A DNA stretch of 64,000 nucleotides from Chitinophagaceae bacterium (GCA_947451935.1 CANGBH010000004.1:1-64000), one strand, 5' to 3'; counted from the first letter of the stretch, positions 44,737 through 53,830 are shown. Notes: generated by a model from the sequence alone, not told the origin. Numbers and translations: made by a program.

Positions 44737-45825
44737 TTAATCGTTCATGACTTTATTCTGCCTATTAATACTTTCCATATGGATTGCATCCATGTAGCGC
44801 GTTACAAACTCTTCGCTAAGAGAAAGTTTGTCAGCCTTCTTCACAGCTTTATCCAAAATTTCATTCCAACGATTTGCTTGCAAAATAGTTACATTATTAT
44901 TCTTCTTGTATGTTCCTATTTTTTCTGCAATATGCATACGCTGAGAAATCAACTGCATCAACTCATCATCGATATGATTGATCTGTTCTCTCAACTTATC
45001 AAGTGCAATATGGAATGTTTCTGATGAAACATCTTCTCTTCTCCATACGATCTCATCCAACATCTCTGCAAGACGCTCAGGAGTAATTTGCTGCTTAGCA
45101 TCGCTCCATGCATTATCTGGATCGATATGGCTTTCAATCATCAAGCCATCAAAATCAAGGTCGATTGCTTTTTGAGCAGTGGCAAGAAGAATATCTCGAC
45201 GACCACAAATATGAGAAGGGTCATTGATGATTGGCATTCCTGGCATTCTGCGTTTCATTTCAATCGCTAAATGCCACATTGGAGCATTCCTAAATTCTGT
45301 ATTACCATAAGAAGAAAAACCACGGTGGATTAATCCAATTTCTTTTATACCAGCACGAGCAACACGCTCAACAGCACCTTGCCATAATTCAAGATCAGGG
45401 TTGATTGGGTTCTTAATCAACACTGGTACATCTACACCGCGAAGTGCATCGGCAACTTCTTGCACACTAAATGGGTTAACTGTTGTTCTAGCACCAACCC
45501 ATAAAACATCTACGTCAAATGTGAGTGCATCTTCAACTTGCTTTCCTGTTGCTACTTCTACAGTGGTAGGTAAACCAGTAAGTTTTTTTGCTTGTTGTAA
45601 CCAAGGCAAACCCTTTGCTCCAATACCTTCAAACATTCCAGGCTTGGTTCTTGGTTTCCATATACCAGCACGCAACATATCTACTTTACCAGTGTTTGCA
45701 AGGCGTTGTGCAGTGGCAAGAACTTGCTCTTCTGTTTCAGCACTGCAAGGGCCAGAAATAATAAGAGGACGTTTATTCCAAGCTGCTTTTACAATTGATT
45801 GATGACTTTCTTGTGTTGTTTCCAT
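44737..45825 (-). CDS. aroF: DAHP synthase/chorismate mutase fusion
   Basis: This bifunctional enzyme carries the entry step (DAHP synthase) and the branch step to Phe/Tyr (chorismate mutase). Residues about 1-260 are the KDPS-like DAHP synthase with ISGPCSAETEEQV, KPRTKPGMFEG and INDPSHICGRRD. Residues about 270-355 are an AroQ-type mutase with LREQINHIDDELMQLISQRM. Such fusions let the mutase domain pass feedback to the synthase. The symbol is chosen by function; related genes are also named aroG or aroA(G). Confidence 0.93.
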   Translation of the reverse strand: METTQESHQSIVKAAWNKRPLIISGPCSAETEEQVLATAQRLANTGKVDMLRAGIWKPRTKPGMFEGIGAKGLPWLQQAKKLTGLPTTVEVATGKQVEDALTFDVDVLWVGARTTVNPFSVQEVADALRGVDVPVLIKNPINPDLELWQGAVERVARAGIKEIGLIHRGFSSYGNTEFRNAPMWHLAIEMKRRMPGMPIINDPSHICGRRDILLATAQKAIDLDFDGLMIESHIDPDNAWSDAKQQITPERLAEMLDEIVWRREDVSSETFHIALDKLREQINHIDDELMQLISQRMHIAEKIGTYKKNNNVTILQANRWNEILDKAVKKADKLSLSEEFVTRYMDAIHMESINRQNKVMND

Positions 45826-45865
45826 GATGTAAAATTAACGTTTTAAAAAGAATGTTTATTTTATA

Positions 45866-46720
45866 CTAATGAATGATCCTTCGGATCTGATTTGCTTTTT
45901 CCATTAACTCGTGAAGATATTCCCAGTTCTCTTTCTCTAAACAAGATTTAAATTTTCTCAGCTGCATGATGTGCTCATTCAATACATCCAGAATGTTATC
46001 CTTGTTTTGCTTTAAAATTGGTGTCCACATATCTGGGCTACTCTTTGCCAACCTTACGGTACTCTCAAATCCTGCACTAGCCATTTCAAAAATGGCACTA
46101 TCTTCTTTTTCCTTTTCAAGCACGGTGTTTGCCAAGGCGAATGAAGTGATATGAGATATATGACTAACGTATGCAGCATGAAGATCATGATCGTGTGCAT
46201 CCATCTCGAAAATGCGCATATTCAAATTGCCGAAAAGTAATTTAGCATAGGCAATGGCCTCATCACTACTATCCTGAGCATCACAAATAATCACTGATTT
46301 ATCTTCGAATGCGCCTTCTACCGCTGCAGTAGGACCACTATATTCTGTTCCCCACATAGGATGTGCAGCGACAAACTGACTCCGCTTTGGATGGCCTTTT
46401 ACTTTATCGATCAATAAACTTTTTGTAGAACCTAAATCGATAACTATTTGCTGATCAATTAAGTCAAGTATTTTAGGCACAAGCGTTATCATACTATCAA
46501 CCGGAATAGCAACTAGAATAACATCCGATTTTGAAATGGCGTCTTCCATGCTCAACATTTCATCAACAAGATGAAGTGCGATGGCTTGCTCAGCATGAAG
46601 CGGGTTATTGTCAATACCAACAACATGGTTTGATATGCCCTTTTTCTTACACTGAAGTGCAAGTGAGCCACCAATCAAACCAACTCCAACTATCGCAATA
46701 TTTTTTTTATCTATATTCAT
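45866..46720 (-). CDS. tyrA: Prephenate dehydrogenase
   Basis: TyrA oxidatively decarboxylates prephenate to 4-hydroxyphenylpyruvate, the tyrosine precursor. The 284-residue protein begins with the NAD motif IVGVGLIGGSLA and has the conserved block HPMWGTEYSGPTAA and the helix HISHITSFALAN. No ACT domain is present. It sits between the aminotransferase and the DAHP synthase genes. Confidence 0.93.
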   Translation of the reverse strand: MNIDKKNIAIVGVGLIGGSLALQCKKKGISNHVVGIDNNPLHAEQAIALHLVDEMLSMEDAISKSDVILVAIPVDSMITLVPKILDLIDQQIVIDLGSTKSLLIDKVKGHPKRSQFVAAHPMWGTEYSGPTAAVEGAFEDKSVIICDAQDSSDEAIAYAKLLFGNLNMRIFEMDAHDHDLHAAYVSHISHITSFALANTVLEKEKEDSAIFEMASAGFESTVRLAKSSPDMWTPILKQNKDNILDVLNEHIMQLRKFKSCLEKENWEYLHELMEKANQIRRIIH

Positions 46721-46789
46721 TTGCTCAACTACTTAAAACCTATTTTGCGTTTAAATGATAGTATGTTCAATTTATATATTGATTATCTT

Positions 46790-47971
46790 CTATTCTTTTA
46801 TCTTCTTCACTCTATTGATAGCTTCCTGTAAAATCTCTTCTTTGCTGCATAAACTCACACGCACAAAAGAATCACCAGCATCACCAAAAATTCCTCCAGG
46901 CGTAATGAATACACGGGCTTCATTCAACACTTTATCACTCAACTCGTATCCAGACTTAAATTCACTTGGAATAGCAGCCCACACAAACATACCAACTTGA
47001 TCTTTGGCATATGAGCATCCAAGTAAATCAAGTAACTCACATGCCAATTTTTTTCTATCCGAGTAAACCTGATTAATATTGTCAAACCAGTCCTTGCCCA
47101 ACTCTAACGCTTTAGATGCCGCAAGTTGAACAGGCAAAAACATACCACTATCCATATTGCTTTTAAACCTCAAGATGGCATTGATATGTTCCGCAGAAGC
47201 AACAATCATCCCAACACGCCAACCCGCCATATTGTGTGATTTGCTCAACGAGTTAAGTTCAATGACTACTTCTTTATCGATATCATACTCCAACAAACTT
47301 GTTGGATGATTATTCAAAATAAAACTGTATGGATTATCATGTACGATCATTACTTTTTCGCGCTTTGCAAAAGCAATAATTTCGCTCAATAATTTTTTAT
47401 CAGGAAGTTGACCAGTAGGCATATGAGGGTAATTGAGAAAAATAATTTTCACAACACCTTGTCCCTTTGCATTATACTCATCAATCATTTTCTTCCAAAC
47501 GGCTAAATCTGGATGCCAATTATTTTCAGATTCAAGTCGATATGAAAGTACCGTACCTCCAGAAAGCTTGACAGCACTACTATATGTTGGATAACCAGGA
47601 TTTGGAACAAATGCAGCATCGCCTTCCTGAAGATAAGTCATGCATATATGCATGACCCCTTCTTTACTTCCTATCAACGGAAGCACCTCAGTATCTGGAT
47701 TCACCAAAACAGTATACCATTTTTTATACCATGCAGATATTGCATTTCGAAATATAGGTGAACCTTTATACGATTGGTAGGCATGAGTATTTTGCTTTTC
47801 CGCTTCCGTGTGTAATGCTTCAACCACAGATGGATGAGGTGGAAGATCAGGACTGCCAATACCCAAATTAATTACTGCATGCCCTGTCTTATTAAGCTCA
47901 TCGATTTCTCGAAGCTTAGTAGAGAAATAATATTCTCCAATTCCATTTAATCTAGATGATACCGGTATCAT
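46790..47971 (-). CDS. Class I/II aminotransferase (probable aromatic aminotransferase)
   Basis: This 393-residue fold-type I PLP aminotransferase has its PLP lysine in SLSKSHNMAGWRVG. INLGIGSPDLPPHP, NPGYPTY and NYPHMPTGQ are typical. Location between pheA and tyrA makes it the likely last step giving phenylalanine and tyrosine, although aspartate or DapL-like activity cannot be excluded. It overlaps pheA by 4 bases (ATGA). Confidence 0.85.
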   Translation of the reverse strand: MIPVSSRLNGIGEYYFSTKLREIDELNKTGHAVINLGIGSPDLPPHPSVVEALHTEAEKQNTHAYQSYKGSPIFRNAISAWYKKWYTVLVNPDTEVLPLIGSKEGVMHICMTYLQEGDAAFVPNPGYPTYSSAVKLSGGTVLSYRLESENNWHPDLAVWKKMIDEYNAKGQGVVKIIFLNYPHMPTGQLPDKKLLSEIIAFAKREKVMIVHDNPYSFILNNHPTSLLEYDIDKEVVIELNSLSKSHNMAGWRVGMIVASAEHINAILRFKSNMDSGMFLPVQLAASKALELGKDWFDNINQVYSDRKKLACELLDLLGCSYAKDQVGMFVWAAIPSEFKSGYELSDKVLNEARVFITPGGIFGDAGDSFVRVSLCSKEEILQEAINRVKKIKE

Positions 47972-48858
47972 GAGGCTGAATTAAATTTTCCTTTTTTATA
48001 AATACCCAATACACGCATGTACTTTGTTTTGGCCGTCAACTTTTTCAGAAGTGAATTGAATTTCTTTAATGATTCAAATTCAAGGTCTGCATGAAAACCA
48101 TATTTAAATTGACTGCCAGCAATTGGGAATGACTGCAGCTTAGAAATGTTTATGTCTTCCGCAGCAATGAGGGAGAGCACTTTCGCAAGACTACCCTTCT
48201 CATGATCGGTATGAAAATTGATGGATGCTTTATCTGCACCTTCGATAACAGAAGGATGCTGTTGCAACACCAAAAAACGCGTATAATTATGCTTTACGTC
48301 GTTTATTTTAGGAGCAATCAATTCAAGGTCAAACATCTCCGCAGCCAGCTTACTAGCAATAGCTGCAACATGCTTGCTCTTCTTAAGATGAACATGCTTT
48401 GCACTCAATGCAGTATCATCCGTCTCAATTAACGTCCAAGGATACTTGTTTAAAAAACCAAGGCATTGCTGAAGTGCCATAGGATGCGAATGAACCTCTT
48501 TAATATCAGACAACTTCACACCAGGATTCACCATTAAATTTTGATCAATTTGGAGGTAAACTTCACCCGCTACAAAAAGAGATGACTTTTGCAATAAGTT
48601 ATAATTAGGAAGTATACTACCCGCGATAGAATTTTCAATCGCCATAATACCACCGCTAGTCTTTTTAGAATCTGAAGCGTCTCGAATAAGATCGATGAAA
48701 GTAGCACATGGAAGGATTTCAACATTTTTACCATAGAACTTACGAGCAGCGACTTGATGAAAACTGCCTTCATAGCCCTGAATAGCAATAGGTTTTGGAG
48801 TAGCCGACTTGGACGGCTTTTCCAGATTGCGAAGTTTACTATTTTTCTTTTCGGACAT
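47968..48858 (-). CDS. pheA: Prephenate dehydratase
   Basis: PheA converts prephenate to phenylpyruvate. The 296-residue protein has the dehydratase domain (GYEGSFHQVAARKFYG, IENSIAGSI, then YTRFLVLQ with the catalytic Thr) and a C-terminal ACT domain (EKGSLAKVLSLIAAEDINISKLQS) for phenylalanine feedback. A lysine-rich N-terminal extension of about 25 residues precedes the domain. It is the first gene of the aromatic operon, 17 bases after the attenuator terminator. Confidence 0.94.
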   Translation of the reverse strand: MSEKKNSKLRNLEKPSKSATPKPIAIQGYEGSFHQVAARKFYGKNVEILPCATFIDLIRDASDSKKTSGGIMAIENSIAGSILPNYNLLQKSSLFVAGEVYLQIDQNLMVNPGVKLSDIKEVHSHPMALQQCLGFLNKYPWTLIETDDTALSAKHVHLKKSKHVAAIASKLAAEMFDLELIAPKINDVKHNYTRFLVLQQHPSVIEGADKASINFHTDHEKGSLAKVLSLIAAEDINISKLQSFPIAGSQFKYGFHADLEFESLKKFNSLLKKLTAKTKYMRVLGIYKKGKFNSAS

Positions 48859-48874
48859 CGTTCATTTACGATTT

Positions 48875-48905
48875 AAAAAAAAATCCCGGTAGTGTTACCG
48901 GGATT
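48875..48905 (-). terminator. Attenuator terminator of the aromatic operon
   Basis: On the minus strand AATCCCGGTA-ACAC-TACCGGGATT forms a perfect 10-bp stem followed by nine Us, placed between the leader peptide and pheA. Its 5' arm can instead pair with GTACGGGAT at 48947-48955 in the leader, giving an antiterminator. Confidence 0.9.
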
Positions 48906-48935
48906 CTTATGTTGATATATCTTGTTATTATTTGT

Positions 48936-49007
48936 TCAACAAAGAGATCCCGTACTACCGGTAAAGTAGTAGTAAAAATAAAAACGGGCTGTCTTTGGCA
49001 TGTTCAT
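48936..49007 (-). CDS. Phe/Tyr leader peptide (PheL-like)
   Basis: This 23-codon leader directly follows a Bacteroidota promoter and precedes the attenuator terminator of pheA. Residues 9-15 are RFYFYYYF-like (FYFYYYF), seven aromatic residues in a row: three Phe and four Tyr. The Tyr codons (48966-48974) can pair with TAGTA just downstream (about 48953-48958), so stalling there would free the antiterminator strand. A second ATG at 49001 is an alternative start. The arrangement is classic ribosome-mediated attenuation. Confidence 0.88.
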   Translation of the reverse strand: MNMPKTARFYFYYYFTGSTGSLC

Positions 49008-49011
49008 GAAA

Positions 49012-49042
49012 CAAATATAAGAAACTGAATGTAGTTAAACAA
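49012..49042 (-). promoter_or_regulatory. Promoter of the aromatic amino acid operon
   Basis: On the minus strand TTG (49040-49042) and TATATTTG (49012-49019) are separated by 20 bases, which matches the Bacteroidota TTG/TAnnTTTG promoter. Transcription would start near 49006, at or next to the leader start codon, so the leader message is almost leaderless. Confidence 0.75.
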
Positions 49043-49047
49043 TATTT

Positions 49048-50763
49048 TTAATAATTATTTCTAGACCCACCCGTTTCAGCGTCGTTCATCCTAATTCTTC
49101 TTCCTTTGAATTTTTTACCGTCAAGCGACTTAATCATTTGATTCGCTGCTCCTCCTTCGATCTCAACCCAGCTATTCATATCCTTCATGTCGATCTTACC
49201 CAATACATCCTTACTAAGATCACTCATGTCTAATATAAACTGCAAAAAGCTAGCCTTATAGAAACCATCTTTGGTACCTAAGTTCACAAATAATTTTTTA
49301 TAGCCTCCCGAAGAGCCACTTGATCCGCCAGCTCTGCGTTCAGAACCCCCTTCTCTTTCAAAAGAGCTTCGGCCTACTGTACGACCTTGACTTCGAGAGT
49401 CGCCACGTGAGGAAGACTGCCTATCTGAACGCCTGTCATCCCTCATGTTGAGGTCTGCTGCATTTTCATAATACTGAAGGAAACGATCAAATTCAAGCGC
49501 AGCAACACGTTGAAGAATTTCTTCTTTCGTTACATCCTCAAATTTTTCTTTCAATAAAGGAATATAGGTTTCGTATTCACCATGACTAATATCTGCTTTG
49601 AGTAGCTTATCTATGAAATGGAAAAACTGCTTACGGCATACATCCTTTCCAGATGGAATATCCATCTTGTGCAAACTATTGTTAATCAATTTCTCAATTT
49701 GCCTAAGCCTATATTGCTCACGAGATGTAACCAATGAAATACAAACACCATTCTTACCAGCACGACCAGTACGACCACTTCTATGGGTATATACCTCAAC
49801 ATCATCTGGTAGCTCATAATTAATAACGTGTGAAATGTCTTTCACGTCAATACCCCTTGCTGCTACATCAGTAGCAATCAACAATTGGATACTTTTTTCC
49901 CTGAACCTACCCATTACTTTATCACGCTGAACTTGGGTTAAATCACCATGAATGGCTTCAATATCATACCCTTCTCGAATAAGTGATTCGGTAATAGATT
50001 GTGCATCCGCCTTTGTTCTGGTGAAAATAATCCCATAAATACCTGGATTAAAATCAATGATTCGCTTTAGGGTTTGATATCGGTTAACCCCGGAGGTTAC
50101 ATAATACTGATGATCAATATTCACATTGGCTGCATTCATTTTGCCAATGGTGATTTCATGGGGCTTATCCATATAGCGTTTGCTCACTTGCTTCACTTCT
50201 GGTGGCATAGTGGCACTGAACAACCAAATACTTTTTCTATTGGGAGAATTTTTCAAGATAAATTCGATGTCATCACGGAATCCCATGTTAAGCATCTCAT
50301 CTGCCTCGTCTAAAACGATATATTCTATATTTTCTAGGTCAATTGCCTTCCTTTCAATCAAATCAATCAATCGACCAGGTGTAGCAACAACGACCTGTGC
50401 ACCTTGTCTTAAATCGCGAATTTGCTGGGAAATGGATGCACCACCATATACCGCAACCATTTTGGTACCTTTTTTATAGCGGCCGAAATTCATCAAATCT
50501 TTTGTGATTTGCATACATAACTCACGGGTTGGACAAACCATGAGGGCTACAGGTGATTTAGCCTTAGAATCAACCAATTGTAGCAGGGGGAGACCAAATG
50601 CAGCTGTTTTACCCGTACCCGTCTGCGCCAATCCCACAAAATCTTTAGTCCCACTTAATAAAATAGGTATCGCTTGTTCCTGTATTGGTGTAGGTTCAGT
50701 AAAACCAAGTGCTTTTATGCCTTGGAGCAATATCTCTTCAATGCCTAACTCTTCAAAACTCAT
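49048..50763 (-). CDS. DEAD-box RNA helicase with DbpA-type C-terminal domain
   Basis: This 571-residue ATP-dependent RNA helicase has the standard motifs: AQTGTGKT, PTRELC, TPGRL, VLDEADEML, SAT and HRSGRTGRAG. After the helicase core comes a Ser/Arg/Gly-rich linker (about residues 440-490) and a DbpA-like RNA-binding domain. It probably remodels rRNA or mRNA in ribosome assembly or the cold, as CsdA/DeaD/DbpA do. A -7 box lies just upstream. The stop codon is next to the promoter of the aromatic operon. Confidence 0.93.
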   Translation of the reverse strand: MSFEELGIEEILLQGIKALGFTEPTPIQEQAIPILLSGTKDFVGLAQTGTGKTAAFGLPLLQLVDSKAKSPVALMVCPTRELCMQITKDLMNFGRYKKGTKMVAVYGGASISQQIRDLRQGAQVVVATPGRLIDLIERKAIDLENIEYIVLDEADEMLNMGFRDDIEFILKNSPNRKSIWLFSATMPPEVKQVSKRYMDKPHEITIGKMNAANVNIDHQYYVTSGVNRYQTLKRIIDFNPGIYGIIFTRTKADAQSITESLIREGYDIEAIHGDLTQVQRDKVMGRFREKSIQLLIATDVAARGIDVKDISHVINYELPDDVEVYTHRSGRTGRAGKNGVCISLVTSREQYRLRQIEKLINNSLHKMDIPSGKDVCRKQFFHFIDKLLKADISHGEYETYIPLLKEKFEDVTKEEILQRVAALEFDRFLQYYENAADLNMRDDRRSDRQSSSRGDSRSQGRTVGRSSFEREGGSERRAGGSSGSSGGYKKLFVNLGTKDGFYKASFLQFILDMSDLSKDVLGKIDMKDMNSWVEIEGGAANQMIKSLDGKKFKGRRIRMNDAETGGSRNNY

Positions 50764-50776
50764 AATAATATTTTTG

Positions 50777-50784
50777 CAAAGATA
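50777..50784 (-). promoter_or_regulatory. Bacteroidota -7 box of the DEAD-box helicase gene
   Basis: On the minus strand this reads TATCTTTG, an exact TAnnTTTG match 14 bases before the start codon, so the message has almost no 5' leader. No clear -33 TTG is seen. Confidence 0.5.
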
Positions 50785-50841
50785 ATCTATATGCCCGAGA
50801 AATGGGCTCGTCAGAACACCTTGATTATCAGTAAATTAAAT

Positions 50842-50874
50842 AAAAAAAGTCATTCCGTAGAGACGGAACGACTT
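50842..50874 (-). terminator. Rho-independent terminator after the small lipoprotein gene
   Basis: On the minus strand AAGTCGTTCCGT-CTCT-ACGGAATGACTT forms a 12-bp stem (one G:U pair) followed by more Ts. It lies 30 bases after the stop codon of the lipoprotein. Confidence 0.8.
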
Positions 50875-50903
50875 CAACGATTGCTTGCCATATGAAAAAA
50901 AGA

Positions 50904-51080
50904 TTACTTAGCAGCAGCAGTAGTATCAGCAGCAGCAGCTGTATCAGCAGCAGCAGTTGTGTCAACAGCAGCAGCAGTTGTGTCAACAGTAGCAGCAGTT
51001 GTGTCAGCAGCTGGAGTTGAATCAGAACCTCCGCAAGAAGCAAGAGCAGCCATAGCTAAGATTACAAATAACTTTTTCAT
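50904..51080 (-). CDS. Small lipoprotein with DTTAAA repeats
   Basis: This 58-residue product has a lipoprotein signal (MKKLFVILAMAALASC, lipobox LASC). A mature part of only 43 residues is built of about five imperfect DTTAAA(V) repeats and ends in AAAK. It is highly acidic/alanine-threonine-rich and probably disordered. A terminator follows, supporting it as a real gene. Such small repeats are prone to length change. The role is unknown; a surface or periplasmic spacer is possible. It is divergent from the sigma-factor gene. Confidence 0.8.
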   Translation of the reverse strand: MKKLFVILAMAALASCGGSDSTPAADTTAATVDTTAAAVDTTAAADTAAAADTTAAAK

Positions 51081-51217
51081 TCGTTAATTTTTTTAATGTT
51101 AAAATTGAATAATATCTAATAATACGCAAAGTAAAATAAAGTAACCCGGATTTTAAAAGTTTTTTTTGTTGTTTTGTGGGTTACTTATAAGGATAACTAG
51201 GTATTAAATTAACGCAA

Positions 51218-51781
51218 GTGAGTATAACAGATCAGGAAAAAGCGGTTTTTAAGGCCATTGGAGTCAATGATAAAGATGCTATAGAGTCTGTCTACAAGGA
51301 CAATTTTAGCCTAATTCAGCACTTTGTCCTATACAATAATGGTAGCGAAGATGACGCCCGGGATATATTCCAGGAAGCCATGATTGTACTCTATGAAAAA
51401 TCAAAATCACCCGATTTTGTCCTCACCTGCCAGATAAAAACTTATTTATACTCTGTTTGCCGTCGGTTGTGGCTCAAAAAACTACAACAAAACAGAAGAA
51501 TAGAAAGTCAAGTTGAAAATTTCGACCAAATAGTGCCCGTAGAAGATGACTTGGACGAGCATGAAAAGTTGAATAAGCAATACCTAATCATGAGAACCGC
51601 TATGGGGAAGATTGGTGAGCCTTGTAAAAGTTTGATTGAAGCCTTTTATGTACACCACAAAAACATGCATGAAATTGCAGAATTTTTCGGTTACACAAAT
51701 GCAGATAACGCTAAAAATCAAAAGTATAAATGCCTCGTACGCCTTAAGAAACTATTCTTTGCACAATATAAAAACGCTTAA
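51218..51781 (+). CDS. ECF-type RNA polymerase sigma factor
   Basis: This 187-residue sigma-70 family factor has region 2 (FSLIQHFVLYNNGSEDDARDIFQEAMIVLYEK, seen as DDARDIFQEA) and a region 4 helix-turn-helix (MHEIAEFFGYTNADNAKNQKYKC). It would direct RNA polymerase to stress promoters. The start is GTG; no ATG fits. Its stop codon is directly followed by the ATG of a membrane protein with an anti-sigma N-terminus, so the two are surely a regulatory pair. Confidence 0.9.
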   Translation: MSITDQEKAVFKAIGVNDKDAIESVYKDNFSLIQHFVLYNNGSEDDARDIFQEAMIVLYEKSKSPDFVLTCQIKTYLYSVCRRLWLKKLQQNRRIESQVENFDQIVPVEDDLDEHEKLNKQYLIMRTAMGKIGEPCKSLIEAFYVHHKNMHEIAEFFGYTNADNAKNQKYKCLVRLKKLFFAQYKNA

Positions 51782-52885
51782 ATGGACCAGTTGCAATTAT
51801 CGGAGATGGTAGAAAAATACCTCAGGGGTGAACTCAGCGGAGCTGAAAAAATTGCTTTTGAGGAAATGAGGGTAAACGATCCTGAATTAGATCAGATGGT
51901 TGTTGAATACCATGCTTTCCTTGACCAAATTGAAAACTATGGTGCCATACGCAGATTCAAATCAACGCTGTACGATACACATCAAACTTTACAAGAGGAT
52001 GGCTTAATTAAAGAGCTACGAATTAGAGGCAGTGCAAGAATCGTAAACTTATGGAGCAGATATCGCCGTGTAGTGGCAGTAGCGGCGTCTATAGCTGGAA
52101 TCACTGCTTTATTTATTAGCGGAATGATTACAGTATTCTCACCAAAAACACCTTTTAGGGATATTGAAGAATTAAGGAGAAAAGTCAACAGCCTTGAACG
52201 TCAGTCCTCAACCCAACGTGTTGAGTTGAATAAATTTAAAAATAAAATCGAGCCAGGTGCTTCTGTTAAATTTGGTGGAACAGGTTTTATGATCGATCCT
52301 AAAGGATACATGGTTACTAGTGCACACGTATTAAAAGATGCCAAAAAAGTATATGTCCAGAATCAAGATGGCGAGGACTTTCTTGCTGAGATTATTCACG
52401 TAGACGCAGGATCAGATATTGCGCTACTTAAAATAAATGACCTTGATTTTAAGTCAACCAAACAACTTCCATACGGATTCTCTAAAACATCAACAGATCT
52501 ATCTGCACCAGTATACACACTTGGTTATCCTAAAGATGAAATTGTATACAACGAAGGTTACCTCAGTGCGAAATCAGGACTTGACGGGGATACACTTTCT
52601 TACCAATTGGCTATTTCAGCAAATCCAGGAAACAGTGGCGGTCCAGTCTTAAATAAAAATGGCGAAGTCATCGGCATCTTGAATGCAAGGCAAGCTTCTG
52701 CAAGTGGAGTAGTTTTTGCTACTAAATCAAAAAACATCTATCAGTTACTAGAGTCACTAAAAGATACTGAAAGTGATGAACACGTAAGAATACATAACGC
52801 CTCATCCATCAAAGGTTCTGATCGTATGCAACAAGTCAAAAAAGTACAAGACTATGTGTATATGGTTAAGGTTGTTTTAAATTAA
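51782..52885 (+). CDS. Fused anti-sigma factor and HtrA-like serine protease
   Basis: Residues 1-50 look like a cytoplasmic anti-sigma domain (VEKYLRGELSGAEKIAFEEM, DPELDQMVVEY). A transmembrane helix spans about 96-118, and a short coiled coil follows (DIEELRRKVNSLERQ). Residues about 160-325 are a trypsin-like S1C protease with His182 (TSAHVLK), Asp212 (GSDIALL) and Ser285 (GNSGGPV), placing the active site in the periplasm. There is no PDZ domain. Joining the sensor protease and the anti-sigma factor in one chain suggests that envelope stress is passed straight to the sigma factor encoded upstream. Confidence 0.88.
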   Translation: MDQLQLSEMVEKYLRGELSGAEKIAFEEMRVNDPELDQMVVEYHAFLDQIENYGAIRRFKSTLYDTHQTLQEDGLIKELRIRGSARIVNLWSRYRRVVAVAASIAGITALFISGMITVFSPKTPFRDIEELRRKVNSLERQSSTQRVELNKFKNKIEPGASVKFGGTGFMIDPKGYMVTSAHVLKDAKKVYVQNQDGEDFLAEIIHVDAGSDIALLKINDLDFKSTKQLPYGFSKTSTDLSAPVYTLGYPKDEIVYNEGYLSAKSGLDGDTLSYQLAISANPGNSGGPVLNKNGEVIGILNARQASASGVVFATKSKNIYQLLESLKDTESDEHVRIHNASSIKGSDRMQQVKKVQDYVYMVKVVLN

Positions 52886-52930
52886 GATACAACCTATTCA
52901 GATTATTCCCTTTTGGATTACATCAAATAA

Positions 52931-53830
52931 TTAACTCCAAAGTCCTTTCGGATATTCACCTGCATCAAGTAGTTTTTCAATACTCTCTCTAACTGAAGGA
53001 GCATCTTCTTTATAGGTAACCCCAAACCATATAGCTGAAGTAGGAATTACTTCTACCCTACCCACAGTAACCTTCATAAAATGATCGGCCACCACTGGAA
53101 TAAAAAATTCGGATTTACTTTCATGACCATGTGCCGTAAGGAAGTCAGCAAATAAGGATTGGGACAGTTCAAAAACGGAAGGGCTAAAGCACCAGAAATT
53201 CATAGACACCATAGTGTTTAAACTAAGAACATCAGGCATCAATCCATCCTCAGATTTTACTACCCCATTTGCTCTAGAAATATTCAACCGTTCCCTAACC
53301 TCTTCTAAATTACCAAACCCATCTACTTGACAAACACCTCTATTCACAGTACCGTGATCTGACAATGTCTGCCCCAATTCATATGCTATAATCGCATAAT
53401 GCTTATCACTGCAGGTAGTGGTAAGAAAATCATACGCCTTTACAAATGCATCATGCCCATAAAAATCATCTGCATTAATAACAGCAAAAGGCTCGTGAAT
53501 TACATGCTGAGCACAGAGAATTGCATGGGCAGTACCCCATGGTTTTGCGCGTTCAGGCGACTTAACATATCCATTTAAATGGGCCTCCAAATGCTGATAT
53601 ACATATTCAACTTCAACTTTCCCCTTTAGCTTTGGATCAAATATGGCCTTAAACTGTTCTGCAAACTCTTCACGGATAACAAATACAATTTTGCCAAATC
53701 CGACACGAATAGCGTCATAAATTGAATAATCCATAATGGTTTCTCCTTCAGGACCAAATTCTTCGATTTGTTTCATCCCTCCATAACGCGATGCCATGCC
53801 TGCGGCTAAAATCAAAAGTGTTGGTTTCAT
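52931..53830 (-). CDS. Nucleotidyltransferase (NDP-sugar pyrophosphorylase-like)
   Basis: This 299-residue nucleotidyltransferase would activate a sugar phosphate with an NTP. The signature LLILAAGMASRYGGMKQ at the N-terminus and the metal aspartate in FAVINADDFYG are clear. It differs from RmlA/GalU in length and other blocks, so the sugar is unknown. An in-frame upstream ATG would start at 53851, but the ATG at 53830 (MKPTLLIL) fits the domain edge. It stands alone. Confidence 0.8.
   Translation of the reverse strand: MKPTLLILAAGMASRYGGMKQIEEFGPEGETIMDYSIYDAIRVGFGKIVFVIREEFAEQFKAIFDPKLKGKVEVEYVYQHLEAHLNGYVKSPERAKPWGTAHAILCAQHVIHEPFAVINADDFYGHDAFVKAYDFLTTTCSDKHYAIIAYELGQTLSDHGTVNRGVCQVDGFGNLEEVRERLNISRANGVVKSEDGLMPDVLSLNTMVSMNFWCFSPSVFELSQSLFADFLTAHGHESKSEFFIPVVADHFMKVTVGRVEVIPTSAIWFGVTYKEDAPSVRESIEKLLDAGEYPKGLWS

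Noticed and set aside
50828..51043. A leucine-rich 71-codon frame on the minus strand
   Set aside because: It is the out-of-frame reading of the repeats of the small lipoprotein at 50904-51080, which has a proper signal peptide and terminator.
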